Shown: positions 54,156 through 62,866 of the stretch, piece by piece | Layout: each line of letters begins with the position of its first letter | Position numbering within the stretch: the stretch's first letter is position 1 | Notes under the pieces: generated by a model | What the model saw: the letters and a program-made list of their open reading frames with translations, nothing else | Databases searched by the model: none | What the model was told of the DNA's origin: nothing | Position numbers and translations under genes: made by a program | Assembly (NCBI GenBank): GCA_900768685.1 | Contig: CAAGDX010000018.1 | Coordinates: 1-64,000 of the forward strand | Origin: Bacteroidales bacterium | GTDB taxonomy: Bacteria; Bacteroidota; Bacteroidia; Bacteroidales; Muribaculaceae | Length of the DNA: 64,000 nucleotides | Direction of reading: 5' to 3'

Positions 54156-55559
54156 ATGAAACTCAAACATTTTCTTTCAGCTACACTGATTTTAGTGTCA
54201 TTGGTTCTGAATGCGGAACCAAAGTATATTTTTTATTTTATAGGAGACGGTATGGGAATAGTGCCTCTTATGGCTACTCAGGAGATGAACCGCACGGTGT
54301 ATAACGGTGAAAAACCGCTTACGATGCTGCAATTCCCCGTGTCTTCTTTCTGCACTACTTATTCTGCAAATTCAAGTGTTACGGATTCCGCTGCTGCAGG
54401 TACGGCACTTTCAACAGGCTTCAAAACAAATAATGGTATGCTTGGTGTAACTCCGGACAGCACCGCGGTGTATTCTATGGCTAATGTGCTTAAGGAAAAC
54501 GGTTACGGTGTGGGAGTTGTTACCAGTGTTTATGCAGATGATGCTACTCCGGGTGCTTTTTACGCTCATGTGCCGAGTCGCGGACAGTTTTATGATATAG
54601 ACAGCCAGTTTATTGACGGCAAGGTGGATTTCCTGGCAGGTGCAAACCTTAAAGGTCTCAAAGACAAAGAAGGCAATCCGAATGATTTGGTGGCAAAATA
54701 TGCAGAAAACGGCATCGCTATCACTTACAGCCTTGATGAACTTGCAAAAGTAGATTATAAAAAGGCAAATAAAGTTGTACTTTTAGAGCCTAATCCTTTT
54801 AATGACAGTAATGTAGGCTTCACTATTGATTCTATTGCAGGTATGCTCACACTTCCGCAGATGACTCAGGCTTGCCTTGACTATATGCTTGAAACATCAC
54901 CGGAAAAATTCTTTATGATGGTGGAAGGTGGAAATATCGACCACGCACTTCACGGAAATGATGCGGGCACTGCTATCACTGAGATTTTCAAGTTTGACGA
55001 GGCTATCCAAATTGCATACAATTTTATGCTCCAACACCCTGACGAAACTCTCATCGTGATTACTGCAGACCATGATACGGGTGGACTTGTAGTAGGTCGC
55101 GACGGTAAGTATTATGCTGATTTCCAATCTCTTAATCGCCAGACGCTTTCTAAAGACAAACTCTCGCTGGACTGCCGTGCCATGATGCTTTCACGCAGTG
55201 TCATCACGTGGGAAGATATGCAGCAATACCTGAGTGAAAAATTAGGTTTTTGGAGTGATGTCAAACTCAAAGATGCTCAGACAGAACGTCTTAAGACACT
55301 TTTTGAAGAAACATTCACAAACCGCGGCGATATAAGTGATGAGAAAACGCTTTATTCTTCATTTATGGGCTTTGCAGTGGAAGTTTTCCGTGTGTTTGAT
55401 GAGGTTACGCGTATGTCTTGGAGCACAGGCGGACACTCCGGCAACCCTGTACCGGTGCTTTCTGCAGGTTGCGGTTCAGAGGTTTTCTCAAACCTCAACA
55501 ACAACACTGAAATTCCGGTGAAAATACTCAAAGTGGCAGGACTTAAGCTCCACGAATAG
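54156..55559 (+). CDS. Alkaline phosphatase
   Basis: 467 residues, signal peptide 1-20. Alkaline-phosphatase superfamily blocks: metal-binding 'FIGDGMG' (about 28-34), catalytic serine Ser78 in 'VTDSAAAGTAL', 'MVEGGNIDHALHGND' and 'VITADHDTGGL', and a distal 'STGGHSGNPVPV' histidine. Releases phosphate from monoesters in the periplasm using two zinc ions and magnesium. The start site is the first ATG with a full signal. No Pho-box-like element is visible. Confidence 0.93.
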   Translation: MKLKHFLSATLILVSLVLNAEPKYIFYFIGDGMGIVPLMATQEMNRTVYNGEKPLTMLQFPVSSFCTTYSANSSVTDSAAAGTALSTGFKTNNGMLGVTPDSTAVYSMANVLKENGYGVGVVTSVYADDATPGAFYAHVPSRGQFYDIDSQFIDGKVDFLAGANLKGLKDKEGNPNDLVAKYAENGIAITYSLDELAKVDYKKANKVVLLEPNPFNDSNVGFTIDSIAGMLTLPQMTQACLDYMLETSPEKFFMMVEGGNIDHALHGNDAGTAITEIFKFDEAIQIAYNFMLQHPDETLIVITADHDTGGLVVGRDGKYYADFQSLNRQTLSKDKLSLDCRAMMLSRSVITWEDMQQYLSEKLGFWSDVKLKDAQTERLKTLFEETFTNRGDISDEKTLYSSFMGFAVEVFRVFDEVTRMSWSTGGHSGNPVPVLSAGCGSEVFSNLNNNTEIPVKILKVAGLKLHE

Positions 55560-55616
55560 TGACAAAGCAAAAATTTCTGCGAAATCTTTCAGAAATAATC
55601 ATCTAAATATAATATA

Positions 55617-56285
55617 ATGACAAAAAAATTCATCATTTCTATTGCCCTGTTTTTTACGCTGTTTACACTCTCTGCAGCCGATAAGGATTTCAAAGTGGAT
55701 TTGAATCGCATAAAGGTGGAAACAGCAACGAATCCGGACTTGTATCGTGCTTTGCTGAACAGGTTTGTAGTAGGGGACTCAACTCTCACTATGGATGAAA
55801 TGGCAACCGTATATTATGGCTACGCATTTACGATAGACTATATGCCTACAGACAATTACGATGCCATTCAGGAAAGTTACACGCAAGGCAAATATGCGGA
55901 AACGTGGCATCTATGTGAGGAGGCTCTGAAATACAACCCCGTTTCACTTGATTTGACAATTAAGGCTCTTGTGAGTGCCACTAATTGTAATCTCAAGAAC
56001 GCACAGGCTATGATTCCGGCTCTCCAAAACCGATATGAACTCATTTCCACACTTATTTTGATGTCCGGCAAAGGCACTGATGTGGATTCGCCGTTTATCG
56101 TAATTTGCGAGCAAGACATCAATAGGATACTCCGAAACGTGATTTGCGTGGAGTCCATAATCGGACAGACGGGCATCAGAAATCTTGTTGCCTACAAGGT
56201 GAAACTGGCTATGAACGACCGCCAGCACATCCTATATTTTGACAACAATCTGCAGAAAGAATACGAAAAACTGCATGGTGAATAG
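55617..56285 (+). CDS. DUF4919 secreted protein
   Basis: 222 residues, signal peptide 1-20 ('TLSAAD'). 'VDLNRIKVETATNPDLYRALLNRF' and 'YYGYAFTIDY' are characteristic of DUF4919 proteins of Bacteroidota. Function unknown; the helical middle part resembles tetratricopeptide-type packing. Lies between alkaline phosphatase and the S9 peptidase with short gaps (57 and 26 bp), so one operon is likely. Confidence 0.75.
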   Translation: MTKKFIISIALFFTLFTLSAADKDFKVDLNRIKVETATNPDLYRALLNRFVVGDSTLTMDEMATVYYGYAFTIDYMPTDNYDAIQESYTQGKYAETWHLCEEALKYNPVSLDLTIKALVSATNCNLKNAQAMIPALQNRYELISTLILMSGKGTDVDSPFIVICEQDINRILRNVICVESIIGQTGIRNLVAYKVKLAMNDRQHILYFDNNLQKEYEKLHGE

Positions 56286-56311
56286 ACTCTAAACATAATC
56301 AGCCAAACAAT

Positions 56312-58459
56312 ATGAAAAAATTAAAATTTTTATCTCTTATTGCAATGACAATACCTTTTGCTGCCGCAACATCCTGCTGCTCAGACGAATGCAATGATGA
56401 AAAAATCATTGAACGCCCGGCAGAAGTGAAAATTGAAAACAGGCATTATTCTATTGATGTGCTTGAAGCATTAGGCAGAGTTTCCGGTCCGGAGGTTTCT
56501 CCCGATGGAAAGAAAGTGCTCTTTAACATCTCTTACGAAAATGTGGAGCAAAACAAGAGCAACAACGAACTTTACGTGATGAATATTGATGGTACGGAGC
56601 AGGTTCGCCTCACTCGTACTGCCAAGTCTGAAGGCGGTGCTACCTGGATTGAAGAGGGAAAACGCATCGCATTTATCTATGCTGACAAAGATGGTGTGCC
56701 ACAACTTTGGGTGATGAACGCCGACGGCTCAGAACGTAAATGTGTTTCAAATTTTGAAAACGGTGTGGAAGGTTTCAAGTTTTCACCGGACAGCAAAAAG
56801 GTGATTTTGATTTCATCCGTGAAATATTCCCGCGAGGCTAAGGACGTTTATGAGGACCTTCCGAATGCTACGGGACGTGTTATAGACGACCTGATGTACA
56901 AACACTGGGACCAGTGGACAAAAGATATTCCACACCCGTTCCTTGCAGATTTTTGTGGTGACGGAATCTCTAATATAGAAGATATTATGGCAGCAGAGCC
57001 ATACGAATGTCCTATGCGTCCTTTCGGCGGTGCTGAATCTTTCGCTTGGGCTCCGGACGGAAAATCTCTCGTTTACTGCTCTCGCAAGAAAACAGGTCTT
57101 GAATACGCTCTTTCCACTAATTCCGACCTCTACCTTTACAATCTTGAGGACAAAACTACTCGCAACCTCACGGAAGGTATGATGGGTTACGACACAAATC
57201 CTGCTTTTTCTCCGGATGGCAATCAACTTGCATGGTTGAGCATGGAACATGATGGCTATGAAAGCGATAAAAACCGCATCTTCGTGATGGATATGGCAAC
57301 AGGTGAAAAACGTGACCTCACTACGGACTGGGATTACACTGCCGATGCTATTGCTTGGAATCCTAACGGCAAAGACATCTATTTCATTGCCGCATATCAG
57401 GGTGTGACTCCTATTTTCAGCATAAACGTGGAAAGCAAAGAGGTTAAAACAGTAGCCGACGGCGTTTGCGACTATGCAGCACTCTCTCCTGCGGGTGAAA
57501 ACAAACTTATCTCTATGTTCCACTCTTTCTGTGCTCCAAACGAGATTTGCTCTATTGAAAACGGCAATGTTACCAAGATTACTTCCGTAAACGATGAACT
57601 CCTCGCTGCCGTGGATATGCCAAAAGTGGAAAAACGCTTGATTCCTACTACAGACGGAAAAGAAATGACTACTTGGGTGCTTTATCCAGCGGATTTTGAT
57701 GCAAAAAAGAAATATCCGGCTATCCTATACTGCCAGGGTGGACCGCAACAGGCTGTAAGTCAGTTCTGGAGTTACCGCTGGAACCTCGCTCTTATGGCTG
57801 CTCAGGGCTATATCGTGATAGCACCTAACCGCCGCGGACTTCCGGGATTCGGCACGGAATGGGAAGAACAAATTTCCAAGGACTATCCGGGACAAAATAT
57901 GCGTGACTACCTCAGTGCGGTTGATGAAATGAAGAAAGAATCATACATCGATGCCGAGCATATCGGTGCTGTCGGTGCAAGTTACGGCGGCTATTCCGTT
58001 TATTGGCTTGCAGGCAACCATGACGGTCGTTTCGCTTGTCTTATAGCACATGCAGGTATATTCAATATGGAAGCACAGTACCTTGAAACAGAGGAAATGT
58101 GGTTCGCAAACTGGGATATGGGCGGTGCATATTGGGATAAAGACAATAAGGCTGCTCAAAACACGTTTGCTAACGGTTCTCCTCACCGTTTCGTGGACAA
58201 GTGGACTGCTCCTATCCTGATTACTCACGGAGAATACGATTTCCGCATTCTTTCATCACAAGGTGAAATGGCGTTTAATGCGGCACGTCTGCGTGGTGTA
58301 CCTGCGGAAATGCTTATCTTCCCGGATGAAAATCACTGGATTCTCAAGCCGCAAAATGCTGTTATGTGGCAGAGAGTGTTCTTCCGTTGGCTTGATAAAT
58401 GGCTTAAGGGCGAAGATTACGTGAATCCACCGCTTTATGCCGCTCCTGAAGAAAAATAA
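56312..58459 (+). CDS. S9-family prolyl oligopeptidase-like lipoprotein
   Basis: 715 residues. A lipobox-like TSC at Cys22 is followed by a second cysteine. Residues about 60-430 form a beta-propeller (WD40-like PD40 repeats such as 'EVSPDGKKVLF', 'PAFSPDGNQLAWL'). Residues about 460-700 form the alpha/beta-hydrolase domain with catalytic Ser557 in 'GASYGG', Asp643 in 'GEYDF' and His675 in 'DENHW'. Cleaves short peptides, perhaps dipeptides, in the periplasm. Closest to the acylaminoacyl-/dipeptidyl-peptidase 5 type (for example DPP5) in Bacteroidota; that subtype is inferred. Confidence 0.88.
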   Translation: MKKLKFLSLIAMTIPFAAATSCCSDECNDEKIIERPAEVKIENRHYSIDVLEALGRVSGPEVSPDGKKVLFNISYENVEQNKSNNELYVMNIDGTEQVRLTRTAKSEGGATWIEEGKRIAFIYADKDGVPQLWVMNADGSERKCVSNFENGVEGFKFSPDSKKVILISSVKYSREAKDVYEDLPNATGRVIDDLMYKHWDQWTKDIPHPFLADFCGDGISNIEDIMAAEPYECPMRPFGGAESFAWAPDGKSLVYCSRKKTGLEYALSTNSDLYLYNLEDKTTRNLTEGMMGYDTNPAFSPDGNQLAWLSMEHDGYESDKNRIFVMDMATGEKRDLTTDWDYTADAIAWNPNGKDIYFIAAYQGVTPIFSINVESKEVKTVADGVCDYAALSPAGENKLISMFHSFCAPNEICSIENGNVTKITSVNDELLAAVDMPKVEKRLIPTTDGKEMTTWVLYPADFDAKKKYPAILYCQGGPQQAVSQFWSYRWNLALMAAQGYIVIAPNRRGLPGFGTEWEEQISKDYPGQNMRDYLSAVDEMKKESYIDAEHIGAVGASYGGYSVYWLAGNHDGRFACLIAHAGIFNMEAQYLETEEMWFANWDMGGAYWDKDNKAAQNTFANGSPHRFVDKWTAPILITHGEYDFRILSSQGEMAFNAARLRGVPAEMLIFPDENHWILKPQNAVMWQRVFFRWLDKWLKGEDYVNPPLYAAPEEK

Positions 58460-58498
58460 TAAATCATCATTCTTATAAATAAATATCAAATTGTGAAG

Positions 58499-58534
58499 AT
58501 TGCCTTGGATTGTGAAATTCGGGGCAATTTTTTT
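58499..58534 (+). terminator. Terminator of the S9 peptidase gene
   Basis: ATTGCC (499-504) pairs with GGCAAT (523-528), then seven T. Confidence 0.65.
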
Positions 58535-58586
58535 GTATGTTAGGTGCAAAGTCTATCCGACTTGCCGCAAGCTCTCCAAGCTTGCA

Positions 58587-58714
58587 TCTTGGCATTATCC
58601 GGGTTCACTTGGGATGCCGTGGCATGCCACGGCACTACAGGTGGGGGATGTCTTGGCGTTATCCGGGTTCACTTGGGATGCCGTGGCGTGCCACGGCACT
58701 ACAGGTGTGGGAGC
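58587..58714. repeat. 64-bp tandem duplication with 20-bp palindromes
   Basis: Two copies (58587-58650 and 58651-58714) are almost identical. Each carries a palindrome at 58615-58634 (perfect, 20 bp, TGCCGTGGCA on the left arm) and 58679-58698 (one central change). It fills the gap between the convergent S9 peptidase and ferritin genes, where REP-like elements are common. The same gap has a small GCAAGC/GCTTGC inverted repeat at about 58567-58585. Confidence 0.85.
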
Positions 58715-58732
58715 CGGATTTGCTGTGATTTA

Positions 58733-59257
58733 TTATTCTTCTGTGTTTGCGAGAGGAGAAGGAACTGAATAAGCACGAGCAGCGAGTTCCTGGTCGAGCA
58801 TATAGTGACCCATACCGTTATCACCGATAAGTGTGAATTTGTCGATGAGAACCTGTGCGTTTTCTTCTTCTTCAACTTGCTCTGTTATAAACCATTTGAG
58901 GTGTTCGCGAGAAGCATAGTCTTTTTCTTCTTCTGCAAGAGCATAGAGATTGTTGATAAGAGCGGTAACCTTACGTTCGTGTTCAAGAGTAGCCTTGAAT
59001 GCTTCAAGCGGGCAGCACCATTCAGTAGGAACTTCAGCAATAGGTTTGAGGATAACGCGTCCGCCGCGGCTATTGATGTAGTTCATAAAGATTTGAGCGT
59101 GGTCCTGTTCTTCTTTAAATTGGATTTTGAACCAGTTTGCAACGCCCGGTCTTCCCTGAGCTTCAAAGTTCATACCCATAGAGAGATAGAGATAAGCAGA
59201 CCAAAGTTCTGCGTTAATCTGCTCGTTAAGAGCAGCTTCCATTTTTTCACTAAGCAT
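58733..59257 (-). CDS. ftnA: Bacterial non-heme ferritin
   Basis: 174 residues. All ferroxidase ligands expected for FtnA are in place: Glu17, Tyr24, Glu50, His53, Glu94, Gln127 and Glu130. Four-helix-bundle subunit that oxidises and stores iron in a 24-mer in the cytoplasm. The C-terminal about 12 residues are extra compared with the 165-residue E. coli protein. Convergent with the S9 peptidase gene. Confidence 0.95.
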   Translation of the reverse strand: MLSEKMEAALNEQINAELWSAYLYLSMGMNFEAQGRPGVANWFKIQFKEEQDHAQIFMNYINSRGGRVILKPIAEVPTEWCCPLEAFKATLEHERKVTALINNLYALAEEEKDYASREHLKWFITEQVEEEENAQVLIDKFTLIGDNGMGHYMLDQELAARAYSVPSPLANTEE

Positions 59258-59298
59258 AATAAAAGTAAATTTAGTATAGTTAAATAAGTTGTTGTTTC

Positions 59299-59901
59299 TT
59301 ATGATTGACGTCGGATAACGTATTTTTTGTCGTTAAGTTCAAATGTAAACGACTGTTTGTCGCTGTTCATTTTTATGTCGTCCATTTCAAGGACAATAGA
59401 AGCTTTTTCCATAAAGATGGCTCTTATTTTTGTAGCCACGTTTTGGGCGATAATAGTTTTGTACTGCACTGCTGTGGAGTCGTTGCTGTCTGCTGCAAAG
59501 TTTGGCAAAAGCACGGTTTGCGGTTCAAAAACGGTGGTAACGGATTCCGGCAGATAGTAAACTTTTACTTCGTCATCGTCTGTAACTTCCCATGTTCCAG
59601 TTGCTCTTATGGTTCCGGATGCAGAGAAAGTTGTGGCTTGGAGAAAGCCTCTGTCTGCAGTGAGAGCGGAAGTTACGTTCACAATACCTTCAAAATTTAT
59701 TGCTCCTCCACATTTGTCTTCATCTTTTTGCATGTGATAAATGCGAGTAACAGCAATAACCGCTTCATCGTCTGAGCTTAACTGTGACGGTGCGGAAGCC
59801 CATGTGCCTACAAGGTTGTTTGCGAGGTCTTCTTTGCCGTTGCAAGACGTGAGAATAGATAATGAAATACAAATTAGCGAAAGTAGGAGTGATTTTTTCA
59901 T
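59299..59901 (-). CDS. Lipoprotein of unknown function
   Basis: 200 residues, lipobox LTSC (Cys20). The mature part contains 'LVGTWASAP' near the start and repeated beta strands ending in 'SFTFELNDKKYVIRRQ', the look of a lipocalin-like or DUF-type beta-barrel lipoprotein of Bacteroidota. I cannot place it in a named family. Lies 64 bp downstream of waaA on the same strand and may be co-transcribed with it. Confidence 0.75.
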   Translation of the reverse strand: MKKSLLLSLICISLSILTSCNGKEDLANNLVGTWASAPSQLSSDDEAVIAVTRIYHMQKDEDKCGGAINFEGIVNVTSALTADRGFLQATTFSASGTIRATGTWEVTDDDEVKVYYLPESVTTVFEPQTVLLPNFAADSNDSTAVQYKTIIAQNVATKIRAIFMEKASIVLEMDDIKMNSDKQSFTFELNDKKYVIRRQS

Positions 59902-59965
59902 AACCTTATAATTCTATAGTTAACTATCTATTTTATAACGTTTTTGCAGGAATAAAAGTTTGAAT

Positions 59966-61216
59966 CTAAACGCTGAAAATATGCTTGAAAATAATATTTG
60001 TGGCACCTAAATTCCGTTTTATGTATGCTCGTGCTATTTCTGCGGCATCTGTGCGGTGTTTATGGTCCGTGGTGAGCAGAGTGAGGATTTTTGCGGTCTC
60101 GGAAGTGCTTGAAACGGAAAATGCACCGCCCAGTGAAATCAAGTCCTTAGCCTCCTTGAATTTAGAGTATTTGGGACCGAAAACTATCGGCATTCCATAG
60201 ACAGCAGCCTCATTGATGTTGTGAATGCCGGCACCGAATCCTCCGCCTATGTATGCTATTTTGCCGTAGCGGTAAATGGTGGACAGTTTGCCGAAAGAGT
60301 CTATGATAAGTCCGCGAAGTTCCGGGGCTTTACCTGTAGTGGTGAATATTTTTTCGTACTCGGAGAGAAACAGGATTTTGCCCTGTTTTATGCTGCTTTT
60401 GAGTAGGTTCAAGCGGTGGTCGTTAAATTCGTGAGGTGCAATGATAAAAGTCACGTCAGGATTGCTGTTCAGCCATGCGGTGTAGTGAATTTCATCTGCG
60501 TGCCAACTGCTGCCGAAAATAATATCCACTCCTTTTCCGCCGCAAAGACGTTCTATTCCGGCAATCGGGGTAGGGGAGGAAACAATTTGTGTCACGCGGT
60601 CAAAGCGTGTGTCGCCTGCCACAGTCACATTTTCAATTCCTATTGATGCCAAAAGTTCTGCGGATGCCTGGTCCTGCACAAAAAGGTGTTTGTAGCATCT
60701 CAGGATGTCACGCATAAAACCTCCTCCGGGACGGAAAAATATCTGTTTCGGGCGGAAAATGGCGGAAATGATATAGACGGGGATGTTGTGTTTTCGGAGA
60801 GTTTGAATATAGTTTCCCCAAAATTCGTATTTCACGAAGATTGCCATTGACGGCTTCACACATTCCACAAATTTTGCGGCATTTTCAGGCTTGTCAAACG
60901 GCAGATACGCCACGGCATCCACTTTGTCGTAGTTTTTGCGAACCTCATAGCCTGAGGGGGAGAAAAACGTCAGGAGAATTTTCTTTTCCGGAAATTTCTC
61001 TTTTATCTGCTCTATGAGCGTTCTGCCTTGCTCGAATTCTCCGAGCGATGCGGCATGAATCCAGATAGGGTTGTCGCCGTCTTTGAAAAGTGATGGCAAC
61101 TTCTCAAGGGTTTCTTTTTGCCCCTGAATCATCTGCGATATTTTGCGGCTTTTGATTGCTGCTATTTTAGCACCACAGGCGTAGAGGTTAATAGCCGTGT
61201 TGTATAGCCAATTCAT
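59966..61216 (-). CDS. waaA: 3-deoxy-D-manno-octulosonic acid (Kdo) transferase
   Basis: 416 residues, glycosyltransferase family 30. Catalytic glutamate Glu60 in 'SLGEFEQG', 'FVKYEFWGNY', 'GDTRFDRV' and the CMP-Kdo-binding 'IFGSSWHADE' and 'GGGFGAGIHNINEAAVYG' blocks. Adds Kdo to lipid A on the cytoplasmic face of the inner membrane. A short hydrophobic N-terminus is the membrane anchor. Encoded 28 bp after gltX, a pairing common in Bacteroidales. Confidence 0.93.
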   Translation of the reverse strand: MNWLYNTAINLYACGAKIAAIKSRKISQMIQGQKETLEKLPSLFKDGDNPIWIHAASLGEFEQGRTLIEQIKEKFPEKKILLTFFSPSGYEVRKNYDKVDAVAYLPFDKPENAAKFVECVKPSMAIFVKYEFWGNYIQTLRKHNIPVYIISAIFRPKQIFFRPGGGFMRDILRCYKHLFVQDQASAELLASIGIENVTVAGDTRFDRVTQIVSSPTPIAGIERLCGGKGVDIIFGSSWHADEIHYTAWLNSNPDVTFIIAPHEFNDHRLNLLKSSIKQGKILFLSEYEKIFTTTGKAPELRGLIIDSFGKLSTIYRYGKIAYIGGGFGAGIHNINEAAVYGMPIVFGPKYSKFKEAKDLISLGGAFSVSSTSETAKILTLLTTDHKHRTDAAEIARAYIKRNLGATNIIFKHIFSV

Positions 61217-61244
61217 TGCACTTCCGTGGATTCGTGAAAAATCT

Positions 61245-62798
61245 TTATGCTTCCGGCAGTTTTATTCTCTGCACGCCGAGCAGTATGCGATTTATGGTTT
61301 CTTCTTTGCCTAAAAGTTCTGTGATGTCGAACATGTGAGGACCTTTACATTCGCCAACAACGGTGAGGCGGAAAGCATTCATCACATTGCCCAGATGATA
61401 GCCTTTTTCTGCAATCCAGTTCAGTACGGCAGGTTCTGCGGCTGGAGTGGAGAAATCTTCCAGGCTGCGAAGCACTTCCGTAAGGTCTGTGAGAATCTGC
61501 GGCATTTGTTCGGACCAGCGTTTTTTTACTGCTTTTGCGTCGTATTCCGTAGGCTGCACAAAGAAGTATTTGCTTTGTTCCCAAAGGTCTTTCACAAAAT
61601 TTATACGGTCTTTCACCAAATCTACAACCTTGGTGATGTATTCCATGCTGAAATCGTCTGTGTTTACGCCGTTTGCCTTAAGTACGGGGATAAACATTTC
61701 CGCGAGCACTTTGCTGTCTTTTTGCTGGAGGTAGTGGCGGTTGAACCATTTGCCTTTTTCAAAGTCGAATTTGGCACCACTGCGAGCACAGCGGTCAAAC
61801 GAGAACTTGCTGATAAGTTCGTCCATCGTCATTATTTCCGTGTCATCGCCCGGGTTCCAGCCTAAGAGGGCAAGGAAATTGATTACGGCTTCAGGCAGAT
61901 AGCCGGATTCGCGATAGCCGGATGATATTTCGCCGCTTTTCGGGTCATGCCATTCAAGCGGGAAAACGGGGAAACCGAGGCGGTCACCGTCACGCTTGCT
62001 GAGTTTGCCTTTGCCGTCAGGCTTGAGGAGCAACGGCAGGTGTACGAATTGCGGCATGGTGTCTTGCCAGCCAAATGCTTCATACAGAAGTACATGGAGT
62101 GGTGATGACGGCAACCATTCTTCACCGCGGATAACGTGTGTCACTTCCATGAGGTGGTCATCAACAATGTTGGCAAGGTGATAAGTCGGGAGGTCGTCGG
62201 AACTCTTGTAAAGCACTTTATCGTCAAGGATAGATGAGTTTATCACCACTTTTCCGCGGATAAGGTCGTTTACTTCCACGTCTCTGCCCGGCTCAATAAG
62301 AAAACGGACAACATATTTTTCACCGGCTGCAAGGAGTGCGTCAACTTCTTCTTTGCTCATTGCAAGTGAATTACGCATTTTGCCGCGAGTGGAGGCATCG
62401 TACTGGAAGTTAGGGTTTTCTGCGTGAGCCTTTTCAAGTTCTTCCGGGGTGTCGAAAGCGATGTATGCTTTTCCTGCATCCAGGAGGAGTTTTACGTGTT
62501 CTCGATAGATGTCACGGCGTTCGCTTTGCTTGTAAGGACCGTAGTTTCCGCCCTCTCTGACGCCTTCGTCTATTTCAATTCCGAGCCACTTAAGTGCTTC
62601 ATTTATATATTCTTCCGCTCCGGGAACAAATCTGCGAGAGTCTGTGTCTTCAATACGCAGAATCATTGTTCCGGCGTGCTGACGTGCAAAAAGATAGTTG
62701 TAAAGTGCGGTACGTACGCCGCCAATGTGTAACGGACCTGTTGGTGATGGTGCAAAACGCACTCTTACAGGACGTTCGGTATTATTATTGTTGGTCAT
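61245..62798 (-). CDS. gltX: Glutamate-tRNA ligase
   Basis: 517 residues. Class I aminoacyl-tRNA synthetase: HIGH-type motif HIGG at 24-27 in '[17 protein letters not shown]' and KMSKS-type motif 'GKLSKRDGD' (about 270-278), with the catalytic domain ahead and an anticodon-binding C-terminal part. Charges tRNA-Glu. Start ATG chosen because the upstream frame closes; a good promoter lies 26 bp upstream. Confidence 0.96.
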   Translation of the reverse strand: MTNNNNTERPVRVRFAPSPTGPLHIGGVRTALYNYLFARQHAGTMILRIEDTDSRRFVPGAEEYINEALKWLGIEIDEGVREGGNYGPYKQSERRDIYREHVKLLLDAGKAYIAFDTPEELEKAHAENPNFQYDASTRGKMRNSLAMSKEEVDALLAAGEKYVVRFLIEPGRDVEVNDLIRGKVVINSSILDDKVLYKSSDDLPTYHLANIVDDHLMEVTHVIRGEEWLPSSPLHVLLYEAFGWQDTMPQFVHLPLLLKPDGKGKLSKRDGDRLGFPVFPLEWHDPKSGEISSGYRESGYLPEAVINFLALLGWNPGDDTEIMTMDELISKFSFDRCARSGAKFDFEKGKWFNRHYLQQKDSKVLAEMFIPVLKANGVNTDDFSMEYITKVVDLVKDRINFVKDLWEQSKYFFVQPTEYDAKAVKKRWSEQMPQILTDLTEVLRSLEDFSTPAAEPAVLNWIAEKGYHLGNVMNAFRLTVVGECKGPHMFDITELLGKEETINRILLGVQRIKLPEA

Positions 62799-62823
62799 TT
62801 CCCTTTGGCTTTTAATATTTTCG

Positions 62824-62854
62824 CAAAATTACGTAAAAAATGTGAAATATTCAA
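62824..62854 (-). promoter_or_regulatory. Promoter of the gltX-waaA operon
   Basis: On the minus strand TTG (62854-62852) and TAATTTTG (62831-62824) are 20 bp apart. Confidence 0.7.
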
Positions 62855-62866
62855 GTAAACTGTCGT

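Noticed and set aside
58500..58772. Three overlapping plus-strand frames across the 64-bp repeats
   Set aside because: They exist only because the repeat lacks stops in three frames; the proteins are repeat translations and run into the ferritin gene.
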